Shown here one piece after another: positions 32,654 to 41,334 of a stretch of DNA of 64,000 nt (its first letter is position 1; each line of letters starts with the position of its first letter). Position numbers and translations under genes: made by a program. The notes under the pieces are model-generated. The model was not told where the DNA came from. It did no database searches and was given only the letters and a program-made list of their open reading frames with translations. The DNA comes from Opitutaceae bacterium (GTDB lineage Bacteria; Verrucomicrobiota; Verrucomicrobiia; Opitutales; Opitutaceae): the NCBI GenBank assembly GCA_003151515.1, contig PLXS01000025.1, forward strand, positions 62,001 to 126,000, in the 5' to 3' direction.

Positions 32654-33480
32654 CTAACGAGGTCTCCGCGCGACAGGACGGAATCCGCCAGGGCGCGCGC
32701 GACCGCCGGCTGATCCGAGGGATCCCTGAGGTATACCTTGAAGTGGCGGGTGCACCCGCTGCCCTCCCCCAGCCTGTCCCCGAGCCCGCAGGCGCGCGAG
32801 ATGAGCGCCAGGTTCTCGACCGTCCGGCCGACCTGGCCGCGCGTGTCGTGCGCCGCGACCGTCGCGTGGCCGAAAATCGCCGAGGTGCCGGATATGAAGG
32901 CGTCGAGCCCCCCCCGCCTCTCGACGAGCGTGGCCCGCGCGAAGCTCGGCGGCCTCGACCCGTGCTCCGGCGGGTAGCGGTACGCGGGAACCTGAACCGG
33001 GCTCTCGAAGTGCTTGGCGGGCCGGTCTCCTGCCAGGAAGACCACCGTGAGACGGCCGTCCGGGCCCCCGACCGCCGACGCGGCGGGCAGCGAGCCGTGA
33101 AAGTCCGGCCCGAGGGCACGCTCAAAGGCGAGCGAGCGGCCCCGGCAGAACGACCGGTAGTTCTCAAGCCCGTCACCTCCGTCCTCGTTTATGCGCGGCA
33201 CGAAGTTCCATATCCTGTACAGGCTGCTACCGCGGGCGGCCTCCAGGAGGTCCCCGTATGCCCTGCCCGCTGCGGCCTCGAGGCCCGGGCCGGCATCCGC
33301 CTGGCCGAACCCGACAAGGACGCCGTCGCCGCGCCAGATGCGGAAGGCGCCCGCGACCCCGACCGCCCTGACCCCTTCGGCAATGTTCTCCGTTGGCGCA
33401 CCGTCCAGGACAGGCACCCCGGTATCGAGCACGACCGCGGGCCCGCCGCCCGCGAGGCCGAGGGCGAAGGAGAACGTCAT
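32575..33480 (-). CDS. Chorismatase (FkbO/Hyg5/XanB2 family), probable hydroxybenzoate synthase
   Basis: 301 residues from the ATG at 33478-33480; the frame stays open upstream but that part is not family-like. RIWNFVPRIN (89-98), ENYRSFCRGRSLAFE (106-120), VPAYRYPPEHGSRPPSFARA (164-183 in part), ISGTSAIFGH and the late ADVCREALNVEIE are family hallmarks; the final Glu is the proposed proton donor. The family splits chorismate into pyruvate and a dihydroxycyclohexadienoate, 3-hydroxybenzoate or 4-hydroxybenzoate; XanB2 supplies hydroxybenzoate for xanthomonadin. Neighbouring ligase and ACP genes favour a starter-unit role. Which isomer is made cannot be told. Confidence 0.87.
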   Translation of the reverse strand: MTFSFALGLAGGGPAVVLDTGVPVLDGAPTENIAEGVRAVGVAGAFRIWRGDGVLVGFGQADAGPGLEAAAGRAYGDLLEAARGSSLYRIWNFVPRINEDGGDGLENYRSFCRGRSLAFERALGPDFHGSLPAASAVGGPDGRLTVVFLAGDRPAKHFESPVQVPAYRYPPEHGSRPPSFARATLVERRGGLDAFISGTSAIFGHATVAAHDTRGQVGRTVENLALISRACGLGDRLGEGSGCTRHFKVYLRDPSDQPAVARALADSVLSRGDLVSYLRADVCREALNVEIEVAIRGAASS

Positions 33481-33616
33481 ACAAGTCGACCTACAAGCAA
33501 GCCGGTGCATGCGACAAGCAATTTCCGGTTTGTTTGCCGCCACGGCGCGCAATACGTTCGGTAATGGACACGAGCGTCTGGTCGGCGAATTCTCCCCGGA
33601 TGCCCCCGGGGGCGGC

Positions 33617-34378
33617 GTGAGACCCTGGATACCGGTCGCCGTCTCGTTCAAGGCCTGCGCGGTCGCGCTCGCCTTTTCGCACCACCCGGCCGCGGCGTTG
33701 CTCGCCTTCTTCGCCCCGGACCCCTGGATATTCATGCAGTTCGTCCTTGCGCGCTCCCAGGCGTTCGGCCCGGCGGTGACCCGCTTCGCGACGCCGCGGC
33801 GCGAAGTGTGGCTCACGATCGACGACGGCCCGCACCCCGAGAGCACCCCGGCGGTCCTTGAGCTCCTGCGCGGCCACGGCGCCCGGGCGACCTTCTTCCT
33901 CGTGGGCGAGCAGGTGAGGAGCCATCCCGAGCTTGCGAGGCGGATCGCCGCCGAGGGGCACGGGATCGGCAACCACACGCTAAGCCATCCCGCATGGAGC
34001 TTCTGGAGCGCCCTGCCGGGGCGCACGGCCCATGAGATCGACGGCTGCGTTGCCGCGCTGCTTCTTTCAAACGCCCCCTTCCAGCGCCTCTTCCGGCCCC
34101 CCGTGGGCGTCAGGAACCCATTTCTGGATCCCCTGCTGGCGTCGCGCGGCATGCGCCTCGTCCTGTGGAGCGCTCGCGGGTTCGACGGCGGGCGGCGGCG
34201 CCCGCCGGCGGCCCTGCGGGCAATCTCGCGCGGAATCCGCCCCGGGGCGATCCTCCTAGCCCACGAGGGCGGCCCCGGCGCTTCGCGCCGCCGGGAGTTC
34301 CTGGCCCTGCTGCTCGACCACCTCTCGAGGGAGGGCTACTCGTGCGTGATCCCGGAGGACGGGGACCTGCGCTGCTAG
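33617..34378 (+). CDS. Polysaccharide deacetylase (NodB-homology) with N-terminal membrane segment
   Basis: 253 residues from GTG 33617; an in-frame ATG at 33509 would add 36 residues. Two hydrophobic segments come first, then the NodB domain: TIDDGPHP with the metal and catalytic Asp pair, GNHTLSHP with the two metal His, and FRPPVGVRNP. It removes N- or O-acetyl groups from a glycan or glycolipid outside or at the inner membrane. It is divergent from chorismatase (136 bases) and ends on a CTAG shared with the convergent GH3 gene. It may modify the glycosylated lipid made by the adjacent locus, but this is inference. Confidence 0.83.
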   Translation: MRPWIPVAVSFKACAVALAFSHHPAAALLAFFAPDPWIFMQFVLARSQAFGPAVTRFATPRREVWLTIDDGPHPESTPAVLELLRGHGARATFFLVGEQVRSHPELARRIAAEGHGIGNHTLSHPAWSFWSALPGRTAHEIDGCVAALLLSNAPFQRLFRPPVGVRNPFLDPLLASRGMRLVLWSARGFDGGRRRPPAALRAISRGIRPGAILLAHEGGPGASRRREFLALLLDHLSREGYSCVIPEDGDLRC

Positions 34379-36699
34379 TCGACGCGCAGCGCGCCCTTGA
34401 GCGTGTCGACCGAGGAGGCGCCGACCAGCACCTCAAAGTCGCCGGGCTGGACGGTTCGCCTCATGGCGAGGTCGAAGGCCTCCAGCTTGTCCGGGGTGAT
34501 GCTGAAGGAGAGTGTCCTCGTCTCGCCCGGGCCGAGCGTGACGCGCGAAAAATCCTTGAGCTCCTCGACCGGCCGCACGGGCAGGCTTACGACCGCGTGG
34601 ACGTAAAGCTCCACCACCTCGTCCGCGCTGCGCCCGCCGGTGTTGGTCACATCGACCGTCACCTGGGCCGTCCCATCCCGGGCGATCGCCGCCGGCGAGA
34701 TCCGCAGGTTCTTGTATGCGAAGCTTGAGTAGCTGAGCCCGTAGCCGAAGGGATAGAGCGGTGTCGAGTCGGCGAGGACGTAGTTCCTCATCCGGGACGG
34801 CTTGTGGTCGTAGTAGTCGGGTATCTGGCCGACCGACCTCGGGAACGTGACCGTGAGCTTGCCGCCCGGGCTCGCCTGGCCGAAGAGCACATCCGCCACG
34901 GCGCCGCCCGTCTCCTGCCCCAGGTACCAGCACTCGATGATCGCCGGGGCGTGATCCTGCAGGTAGTTGACCGCAAGGGGGCCGCCGTTGACCAGCAGGA
35001 CGACGACCGGCTTGCCTGTCGCCAGGATGGCCCTGGCGAGCTCGTCCTGGCGGCCGACGAGCTCAAGCGTCTCCCGGTCCCCAAGGTGGTTCTCGCTATA
35101 GGCCTCGCGCCGAAGGAGCTCGTTCTCGCCGAGGACGAGGATGACCGCGTCGCTCTTCAGCGCCGTTGAGACCGCCTCGTCGATGAGCTTTGAGTCGGCC
35201 GCCTCGTCGTTGAGAACCGGGTTCTCGTTCACGAGCCACCCGGAGGCGTGGTTCATGGTGAGCGCGCATCCCTGGGCGTAGAGGACCTTGGCGCCGTCGC
35301 CCAGGAAGTCCCTGACGCCCTGCAGCACGCTCACGCCCTGCATGGGCACCGCCGAGTATGCCCCTAGGTGGATGTCCGCGGCGTTCGGGCCGATGACGGC
35401 GAGGGTCTTGAGCTTCGAGCGGTCCAGGGGCAGCACGGCGCGGTCGTTCTTGAGGAGAATCATAGCCTCGTCGGCGGCCTGGCGTGCGAGGGCCCTGTGC
35501 TCGGGGGAGTTCGTGACCTTCGCGACGTTGTCCGGGTCGGCATAGGGCCTGTCGAACATGCCGCAGAGGAACTTGACCCGCAGCACGTTCGTGACCGCCC
35601 GGTCGATGGCGGCGAGGGAGACCCTGCCGGCCCTCTGCTCGTCCGCCAGCTTGGAGAAGCAGCGGCCCTTGCCCCCGAGGTCATAGTCGAGGCCGGCCTC
35701 GATGCTGAGGATCCCGGCGTCCTCCGGGCCGGCGGCGGCGTGGTGGTCCTGGTAGAGAACGTCAATGCCGCCCCCGTCGCTCATCACGTAGCCGTCGAAT
35801 CCCCACTCCGTGCGCAGGATGTCCGTGAGCAGCCGGCGGTTCGCATGGTTGGGGACCCCGTCCCACTCGTTGTACGAGGCCATGACCGAGTGGGCGTGCG
35901 CCACTTTGACCGCCATCTCGAACGGGTAGAGGTGGTTCGTGCGGAACTCGCGCTCCGAAATGCTTACGGGCGCGATGTTGCGGCCCCCCTCGGGCTGGCC
36001 GTGCCCCGCAAAGTGCTTGAGCGTGACGGCGACGTGCTCGGCGTCGACGATGTCCGTTCGGCCCTGAAGCCCGAAGACAGCCGCCATCCCCATGCGGGAG
36101 ACAAGGTAGGGGTCCTCCCCGTAGCACTCCTCGAACCTCCCCCACCTCGGGTCCCTGGCCAGGTCCAAAACGGGGCTCAGGACCTGGCGGACGCCCCGCG
36201 CGCTCGCCTCCTGGGCGGCGGCCGTGAACACGCGCTCGACGAGCCCGGTGTCCCAGGTGCTGCCCAGGGCGACGGCCGCCGGGAAGCTCGTCGCCCCGGC
36301 GGCCATGTAGCCGTGCAGCGCCTCGGCGAAGGTGAAGGCCGGTATCCCGAGCCGGGTCTTCTCCCTCATGTACTTCTGCAGGGAGTTGAGGCGAAGCACC
36401 GCCGTGCGGGGGTCGGAGGCGAACCGGTCGCCCCCGGCGTAGACCGCTCCCGCGCCGTTGTTGAGGGCCGCCGCGTCGCTGCCCCCGACGAATTCGCCCT
36501 TTTCGTCGAAGGCATGGGGGTCCTTCGGGCGGAAGGACTGCAGCTGCGCGACCTTCTCCTCCAGCGTCATGCGGGAGACGAGGTCGCGCACGCGTGACTC
36601 GACGGCAAGCGCGTTATCCTTGTAGGGGACGGTGCCCTGGGCCGCGAGGGGCGCGGCGAGCAGCAGGCTAGCGAAACAGCAGCTGAGTGTGCGGATCAT
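34375..36699 (-). CDS. Secreted GH3 beta-glycosidase
   Basis: 774 residues with signal peptide MIRTLSCCFASLLLAAPLAA. The GH3 N-terminal barrel carries KHFAGHG (228-234) and YVMSDGGG with nucleophile Asp308; the alpha/beta sandwich follows (AVIGPNAADIHLGAY), and a fibronectin-III-like domain ends the protein (VTVDVTNTGGRSADEVVELY in part). It cleaves terminal beta-glucose or xylose from oligosaccharides, probably in the periplasm. The start at 36697-36699 is set by the signal peptide. It lies 41 bases after the TonB-like gene on the same strand and could be co-transcribed with it. Confidence 0.92.
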   Translation of the reverse strand: MIRTLSCCFASLLLAAPLAAQGTVPYKDNALAVESRVRDLVSRMTLEEKVAQLQSFRPKDPHAFDEKGEFVGGSDAAALNNGAGAVYAGGDRFASDPRTAVLRLNSLQKYMREKTRLGIPAFTFAEALHGYMAAGATSFPAAVALGSTWDTGLVERVFTAAAQEASARGVRQVLSPVLDLARDPRWGRFEECYGEDPYLVSRMGMAAVFGLQGRTDIVDAEHVAVTLKHFAGHGQPEGGRNIAPVSISEREFRTNHLYPFEMAVKVAHAHSVMASYNEWDGVPNHANRRLLTDILRTEWGFDGYVMSDGGGIDVLYQDHHAAAGPEDAGILSIEAGLDYDLGGKGRCFSKLADEQRAGRVSLAAIDRAVTNVLRVKFLCGMFDRPYADPDNVAKVTNSPEHRALARQAADEAMILLKNDRAVLPLDRSKLKTLAVIGPNAADIHLGAYSAVPMQGVSVLQGVRDFLGDGAKVLYAQGCALTMNHASGWLVNENPVLNDEAADSKLIDEAVSTALKSDAVILVLGENELLRREAYSENHLGDRETLELVGRQDELARAILATGKPVVVLLVNGGPLAVNYLQDHAPAIIECWYLGQETGGAVADVLFGQASPGGKLTVTFPRSVGQIPDYYDHKPSRMRNYVLADSTPLYPFGYGLSYSSFAYKNLRISPAAIARDGTAQVTVDVTNTGGRSADEVVELYVHAVVSLPVRPVEELKDFSRVTLGPGETRTLSFSITPDKLEAFDLAMRRTVQPGDFEVLVGASSVDTLKGALRVD

Positions 36700-36740
36700 G
36701 GAGCGTTCGGGGTTAAAGGGGCGTGGCGGCCGCGGACGGC

Positions 36741-37580
36741 CTACTGGCTCTCGTCCTCGCGCATCTTGAAGGTCATCTCGACAGTCTCGCTCCTGCCGTC
36801 GGGCCTCGCGCCGATGGAGCGCGTGTGCTCGCAAGCCTCGACGACCGACCTGTCGAAGTCGGCGTTGCCGGACGACCTCGCGATGCGCACGTGCGAAAGA
36901 GACCCGTCGGCGGCCACGAAGAACTCGACGCGGGCCTCGAGGCTGTTGCTCACGCCCTCCGGCGGCACGTGATTCTCCTTTATCCGCGCCTTCAGAAGCG
37001 CGAAGTACGCGTCGAGCTCGCTGCCCTCCTCGCGCGTGAGCGCCTTGCCGCCCGCGCCGCCCGTCCTGTTCTCGGTCGAGCCCCCGATGACGCCCTCCTT
37101 GATGCCCTCGGCGTCGATGTGCGAGACCTTGGCGCCGGCCTTGGCCGCCGCCTGCTGCTTCTCAAACTCCTCCTGCGTGATCCTCTTTCGCTCGGCCTCC
37201 TCCCTCTTCTGGTACTGCGCCTCGAGCTTTCGCTCGCGCCGCTCCTCGACCCGCTTAAGCTGCGCGACCAGGTCCACCGGCTTGGCGGGCTTGGCCGGCG
37301 CGGCCTCCGGGGCCGCCTGGATTGGGGACGGCGCCGGCTTGGCCGGCGCCGGCCGGGGCTCCTCGCGCACGGCGCCCGGCACCTTAATGCCTCCCGGCGA
37401 GCCGAGGGCGGGGGCCGCCCGGGCCGCGTAATTGTCGCCGGCTCCCGCCACGAGCTCGAAAACCTTCGGGGAGTCCTGCACCACCCTCGACGCGGCGAAG
37501 CTGAAGAAGAGGATAAGGCCGACGACCGCGGCGTGCAGCAGCGAAGAGATGGCCAGTGCCCCGGGTGCGTTCGACCTCAT
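36741..37580 (-). CDS. TonB/TolA-like energy transducer
   Basis: 279 residues: one N-terminal helix (ISSLLHAAVVGLILFFSFA), a Pro/Ala/Lys-rich spacer (about 65-105), a charged helical stretch rich in Lys, Glu and Arg (about 106-150) and a C-terminal TonB-type domain (LEARVEFFVAADGSLSHVRIARSSG). It links the ExbBD proton motor to outer-membrane receptors, or acts as TolA in cell division; the helical middle is somewhat TolA-like. The start overlaps the exbD-like stop by 4 bases. Confidence 0.85.
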   Translation of the reverse strand: MRSNAPGALAISSLLHAAVVGLILFFSFAASRVVQDSPKVFELVAGAGDNYAARAAPALGSPGGIKVPGAVREEPRPAPAKPAPSPIQAAPEAAPAKPAKPVDLVAQLKRVEERRERKLEAQYQKREEAERKRITQEEFEKQQAAAKAGAKVSHIDAEGIKEGVIGGSTENRTGGAGGKALTREEGSELDAYFALLKARIKENHVPPEGVSNSLEARVEFFVAADGSLSHVRIARSSGNADFDRSVVEACEHTRSIGARPDGRSETVEMTFKMREDESQ

Positions 37581-38014
37581 TTAGCTGGTGTCTGCGTGTC
37601 GAAAGTGAACTTGAGCAGGTTTGCCTTCTTGAGCTCGTCCATGAGCTGAACGATCTTCTCGTAGGGGACGCGCGCGTCGCCGCGGATGCGGATCACCGGG
37701 GGCTTCGACTCGGCGCCGTACAGGCGCAGGCGGCTGCGCAATTCCGCCATGCTTATGGGAGTCACGCGGTCCTCGAGGTAATAGTTGCCCTTCGCGTCGG
37801 TCGAGATCGCCACGAAGCGCAGGCTCTTGTCCACCTTTTGCTGCGGGCTCCTCGACTCCATGGGCAGGTTGACCGGGATCGTCTGCTCCTGGTTTATGAG
37901 CGGGGTCGCGATCATGAAGATGATCAGGAGCGTGAATCCTAGGTCGATCAGATTGGTCACGTTCATCTCCGCGATCGGGTGTGAAAGGCGGGGCCGCCTG
38001 AATGTCCGGGCCAT
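37577..38014 (-). CDS. exbD: ExbD/TolR-family biopolymer transport protein
   Basis: 145 residues. One membrane helix near residues 20-38 with the key Asp in MNVTNLIDLGFTLLIIFMI, followed by a periplasmic domain ending VQLMDELKKANLLKF. It is the proton-conducting partner of ExbB/TolQ. It lies 24 bases after exbB and overlaps the tonB-like gene by 4 bases, forming one energising unit. ExbD and TolR cannot be separated from sequence alone. Confidence 0.9.
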   Translation of the reverse strand: MARTFRRPRLSHPIAEMNVTNLIDLGFTLLIIFMIATPLINQEQTIPVNLPMESRSPQQKVDKSLRFVAISTDAKGNYYLEDRVTPISMAELRSRLRLYGAESKPPVIRIRGDARVPYEKIVQLMDELKKANLLKFTFDTQTPAK

Positions 38015-38038
38015 GGGGTGTGCTCCCAGCGCTGCGGG

Positions 38039-38737
38039 TTACGTCGACTCGAGCTCGATTCGGTCGGCCAGCGAGCTGGCGTAGTTCTCGAGCTCGGTTA
38101 TGAGGCGCTTCGTCGATGCGAAGAGCAGGTTGTAGCCGAAAAGGCACGGTATGGCGACCAGCAGGCCCGAGATGGTGGTCAAGAGCGCGGCGGAGACGCC
38201 GGGCGCGAGGGTCTGGATGCTCGCGGTCTGCTGCAGCGAGACGGCGCTGAAGGCGTCCATGACGCCCCAGACGGTGCCCAGCAGGCCGAGGAACGGAGCC
38301 CCGGAGACGATCGACGCGAGGAAGATCATGCTCGACTCGTAGCGCAGGGTCTGGCGGGCGAGCGCCCGGTGCAGGGCGTTCTCGGTGTGCTCGAGTCGGA
38401 AGCGCATCGAATCCATGCCCTTCTCCTTGCCGATCGCGGCGGACTTCCAGTAGGCCTCGACCGCATCGCTGAAAAGGTCGGCGTAGGGGATGTCCCGGCG
38501 CTCCCGCAGGGACTCCGGCAAGTCGAGTATGTTCTTCTGGTCGCGCAGGTGCCGCTCAAAGTTGCGGTTCAGGCGCCGAAGCATGTTCAGCTCGCTTCGC
38601 TTTCCGAACATGACCGCCCACGCGATGATGCTAAAGACGGCAAGCAGGCTCGTGATGACCTGGCCCACGACGTCGCAGTGCTCGAAGACGTCGATGATGT
38701 TGGTCGATGCGAGGAAGGGGGATAGCAGCGCGGACAT
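38039..38737 (-). CDS. exbB: ExbB/TolQ-family proton channel protein
   Basis: 232 residues from ATG 38735-38737. One N-terminal helix (DVVGQVITSLLAVFSIIAWAV in part), a cytoplasmic loop, then two helices (LASIVSGAPFLGLLGTVWGVM in part, and AALLTTISGLLVAIPCLFGYN in part) with the conserved Gly/Ala/Thr pattern. It is the pentameric motor subunit that drives TonB or TolA. First gene of an exbB-exbD-tonB operon, with GH3 41 bases further on; divergent from tmk, 92 bases between starts. Confidence 0.9.
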   Translation of the reverse strand: MSALLSPFLASTNIIDVFEHCDVVGQVITSLLAVFSIIAWAVMFGKRSELNMLRRLNRNFERHLRDQKNILDLPESLRERRDIPYADLFSDAVEAYWKSAAIGKEKGMDSMRFRLEHTENALHRALARQTLRYESSMIFLASIVSGAPFLGLLGTVWGVMDAFSAVSLQQTASIQTLAPGVSAALLTTISGLLVAIPCLFGYNLLFASTKRLITELENYASSLADRIELEST

Positions 38738-38829
38738 GACCTGAGAGTTGGCGTTAATTCTGCGTTTCGTCCAATTGAAAGCAAAGCTTCCTCGCCAAGT
38801 GGAGCGAAATTGCCCAACCTCGCGAGTCG

Positions 38830-39480
38830 ATGCCTCTAAAGTCAAAGCACACCGGCAAGCTCATTTCATTCGAGGGATCCGAGGGCAGCGGCAAGACCTC
38901 CCAGATCGCCCGCCTCGCCGACCGGTTGCAGAAGCTCGGCCGCGATGTCGTGACCGTGCGCGAGCCGGGCGGCACCGAGATCGGGGAGCAGATCCGGAAC
39001 ATCATCGTGCACAACTCCAAGGGCGACGAGATGTGCCCCGAGACCGAGCTTTTGCTGTTCGCGGCGTCGCGCGCCCAGCTCGTGCGGGAGGTCATAGCCC
39101 CGGCCCTCATGCGCGGGGTCATCGTCCTGAGCGACCGCTTCCTCGACTCGTCCACCGTCTACCAGGGGATCGGGCGCAACCTCGCGGCGGACCCGGTGAA
39201 CAAGATCAACCGCTTCGCCGTCGGCAACGTCATGCCCGACCTGACGATCGTCATCGATGTTCCGACCAAGGTGGGCCTTGCGAGGATCCGCCAGCGCGCC
39301 TCGGACCTCCCGGACCGGATGGAGCGCGAGAACATCGACTTCTACAACAAGATCCGGGCGGGCTACCTCGTTCTGGCCAAGGGGCTTCCGAGGCGCTTCG
39401 CCGTCGTCGACGGCCGCAAGAGCGAGTCGGAGACAGAGAAGAGGATCTGGCGCGCCGTGAAGGCCCGCATAGACGGATGA
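38830..39480 (+). CDS. tmk: Thymidylate kinase
   Basis: 216 residues; phosphorylates dTMP to dTDP. P-loop FEGSEGSGKTSQ, the substrate-binding REPGGTEIGEQIR, DRFLDSSTVYQG, and a LID region RQRASDLPDRMERE. Start ATG 38830 is well placed before KLISFEG. The TGA overlaps the ATG of holB by 4 bases; tmk-holB pairs are common in bacteria. Confidence 0.95.
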   Translation: MPLKSKHTGKLISFEGSEGSGKTSQIARLADRLQKLGRDVVTVREPGGTEIGEQIRNIIVHNSKGDEMCPETELLLFAASRAQLVREVIAPALMRGVIVLSDRFLDSSTVYQGIGRNLAADPVNKINRFAVGNVMPDLTIVIDVPTKVGLARIRQRASDLPDRMERENIDFYNKIRAGYLVLAKGLPRRFAVVDGRKSESETEKRIWRAVKARIDG

Positions 39481-40442
39481 CCGAGGAGGCGCTCCCCTGG
39501 CCCAGCGCGCTCGCGGGCACCCCCGCCGTCTCCGTGATCGAGAAGGCCATCGGGCGGGGCCGCCTGTCGCACAGCCTGCTCCTGGCGGGCGACGACCCGG
39601 AATGCCTGGCGGCGGCCGCCATGGCGATCGCCGACCGCCTCCTCAAGCTGGGCTCGGAGGCGTCCTCGCCCCACTATCCCGCCGACCGCCACCCCGACTG
39701 CATCCAGGTGCGCCCGGCCGGAAAGTCCCGTTCGATCTCGGCCGGGGCCGTGCGCGAGCTCGTGGCGAGGGTGAACGTGGCCTCCAGCTTCTCGCGCAAC
39801 AAGGTGGCCGTGTTCCACGACGCGGACCGCATGAACGCCGCCGCGGCGAACATCCTCCTAAAGACGCTCGAGGAGCCGCCGGCCCGCACCACCCTGCTGC
39901 TGCTGACGGGCCGGCCGCACGCCCTGCTTCCGACCATACGCAGCCGGGTGCTTCACTTCAGATTCCCCGGCATTTCAGCGCCCGTTGCGGCGGCGGGATG
40001 GCCGGAATGGGTCGCCGACTACAGGTCGTGGCTCGGCCGGCTGGGCCAGGGGGTGGCGACGGCGCGCGCCGCGGCCGACGCCGTCCTCGCGCTCTACGGG
40101 CTGGTGGCGCGTTTCGCCTCGATGCTCGAGAAGGCCTCGGCCGCGGAGTTGGCCAGGCGCAAGGCGACCCTGCCAGAGGGCCTCGAGGACGACGAGCTTG
40201 AGGCGATCGAGGCCGAGATCGCGGTCGGCCTTCGCCTTCGCATGTTCGCGGCCATCGAGGAGGCGACAAGCGGCCACTACCGCTCCCTCATCGGCGAGCC
40301 GGGAAGCCCCGCCGGGAGGCTCGGGGCCTCGGCGACCGACAGCCTGGAGCGGTCCGCCTCGCTCCTTAGGGTCAACCTGAACGACGGGGCCGCGCTCGAG
40401 GACTTCCTGCTCGCGTCGCTCAGGATCTGGGCCAGGCGCTGA
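39477..40442 (+). CDS. holB: DNA polymerase III delta-prime subunit
   Basis: 321 residues. It follows tmk with a 4-base overlap. SHSLLLAGDDPE replaces a working Walker A, as is usual in delta-prime. FHDADRMNAAAANILLKTLEEPPARTTLLLLT in successive pieces and PTIRSRVLHFRF are the clamp-loader box and SRC-like region. The zinc-binding cysteines of many delta-prime proteins are missing. Its role is in loading the sliding clamp. The end overlaps the ROK kinase gene tail-to-tail by 23 bases. Confidence 0.87.
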   Translation: MTEEALPWPSALAGTPAVSVIEKAIGRGRLSHSLLLAGDDPECLAAAAMAIADRLLKLGSEASSPHYPADRHPDCIQVRPAGKSRSISAGAVRELVARVNVASSFSRNKVAVFHDADRMNAAAANILLKTLEEPPARTTLLLLTGRPHALLPTIRSRVLHFRFPGISAPVAAAGWPEWVADYRSWLGRLGQGVATARAAADAVLALYGLVARFASMLEKASAAELARRKATLPEGLEDDELEAIEAEIAVGLRLRMFAAIEEATSGHYRSLIGEPGSPAGRLGASATDSLERSASLLRVNLNDGAALEDFLLASLRIWARR

Positions 40443-41334
40443 GGAGGGCCGCGCCGAAGACGCCGGCGCTGTCGCCGAGCGTCGGCCTCAAGAACTCCGT
40501 GTGGAGCACCGGATTGAAGACGTGGCGCAGGACGGCGCGCCGGGTCGCCTCGGTGTACAGGATGTCGATGTTGCCCACGCCGCCGCCGATGACGACGGCG
40601 TCCGGGTCGAGTATGTTGATGACGGCGGCGATCGCCTGGCCGAACTTGCCGACCAGGCGCCTGAGCGTCGCCCTCGCCGCCCGCTCGCCCGCGACGGCGC
40701 GGGCCACGATCTCGGGCAGGCGCACTGAGCGGCCCGTCAGGCCCCTGTAGTGGCGCTCAAGGGCGGGTCCGCTTATGACCGTCTCCACGCAGCCGCGCCT
40801 TCCGCAGTAGCAGAGGGAGTGCTCCCCCGGGATCGGGTTGTGGCCCCACTCGCCCGCGATGCCGTGGATGCCGTCCAGGACCCGGCCGTTGACGACCACG
40901 CCCCCGCCGCAGCCCGTGCCAAGGATCAGGCCCATGACCACCTTCCTGTCGCGCGCGGCTCCGAACAACGCCTCCGCGAGCGCAAAGCAGTTGGCGTCGT
41001 TAGCGATGCGCGCCTCGGCGCCCAGGGCCTCGGAGAGGTCGTCGCGCAGGCGCCGCCCGTTGAGGCAGAGCGTGTTCGAATTCTTGAGTATGCCGGTTGC
41101 CGGGTCGATGGCCCCGGGAGTCCCGAAGCCGATGCACCGGGGCCGGCGCATGCCCGACTCCTTCTCCAGCATCGCGACCACGCGGACGATCTGGCGCACG
41201 ACGTGGTCGTAGCCCTTCGACCCCTCGGTCGGCAGCCTCAGGCGGCAGATGGCCCGGTCCGGCCGGGTCCTGTCGACCACGGCCCCCTCGATCTTCGTCC
41301 CCCCGAGGTCGATCCCGAAAAGGCGCGCCCCCAT
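40420..41334 (-). CDS. ROK-family sugar kinase
   Basis: 304 residues from ATG 41332-41334. ATP-binding [56 protein letters not shown] with the catalytic/zinc His, CYCGRRGC with zinc cysteines, and [11 protein letters not shown] kinases phosphorylate glucose, fructose, mannose or N-acetylhexosamines; the exact sugar is not evident. No DNA-binding domain, so not a repressor. It faces away from the sugar-type ABC ATPase gene across 303 bases that may hold shared control. Confidence 0.9.
   Translation of the reverse strand: MGARLFGIDLGGTKIEGAVVDRTRPDRAICRLRLPTEGSKGYDHVVRQIVRVVAMLEKESGMRRPRCIGFGTPGAIDPATGILKNSNTLCLNGRRLRDDLSEALGAEARIANDANCFALAEALFGAARDRKVVMGLILGTGCGGGVVVNGRVLDGIHGIAGEWGHNPIPGEHSLCYCGRRGCVETVISGPALERHYRGLTGRSVRLPEIVARAVAGERAARATLRRLVGKFGQAIAAVINILDPDAVVIGGGVGNIDILYTEATRRAVLRHVFNPVLHTEFLRPTLGDSAGVFGAALLSAWPRS

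Noticed and set aside
33481-34152. N-terminal extension of the chorismatase frame up to 34152
   Set aside because: The extension is not family-like and is antisense to the deacetylase gene; the ATG at 33478-33480 fits the family's length.
39477-40442. holB as an active AAA+ ATPase
   Set aside because: The Walker A motif is degenerate (LLLAGDDPE), which is normal for delta-prime and not a sign of a broken gene.
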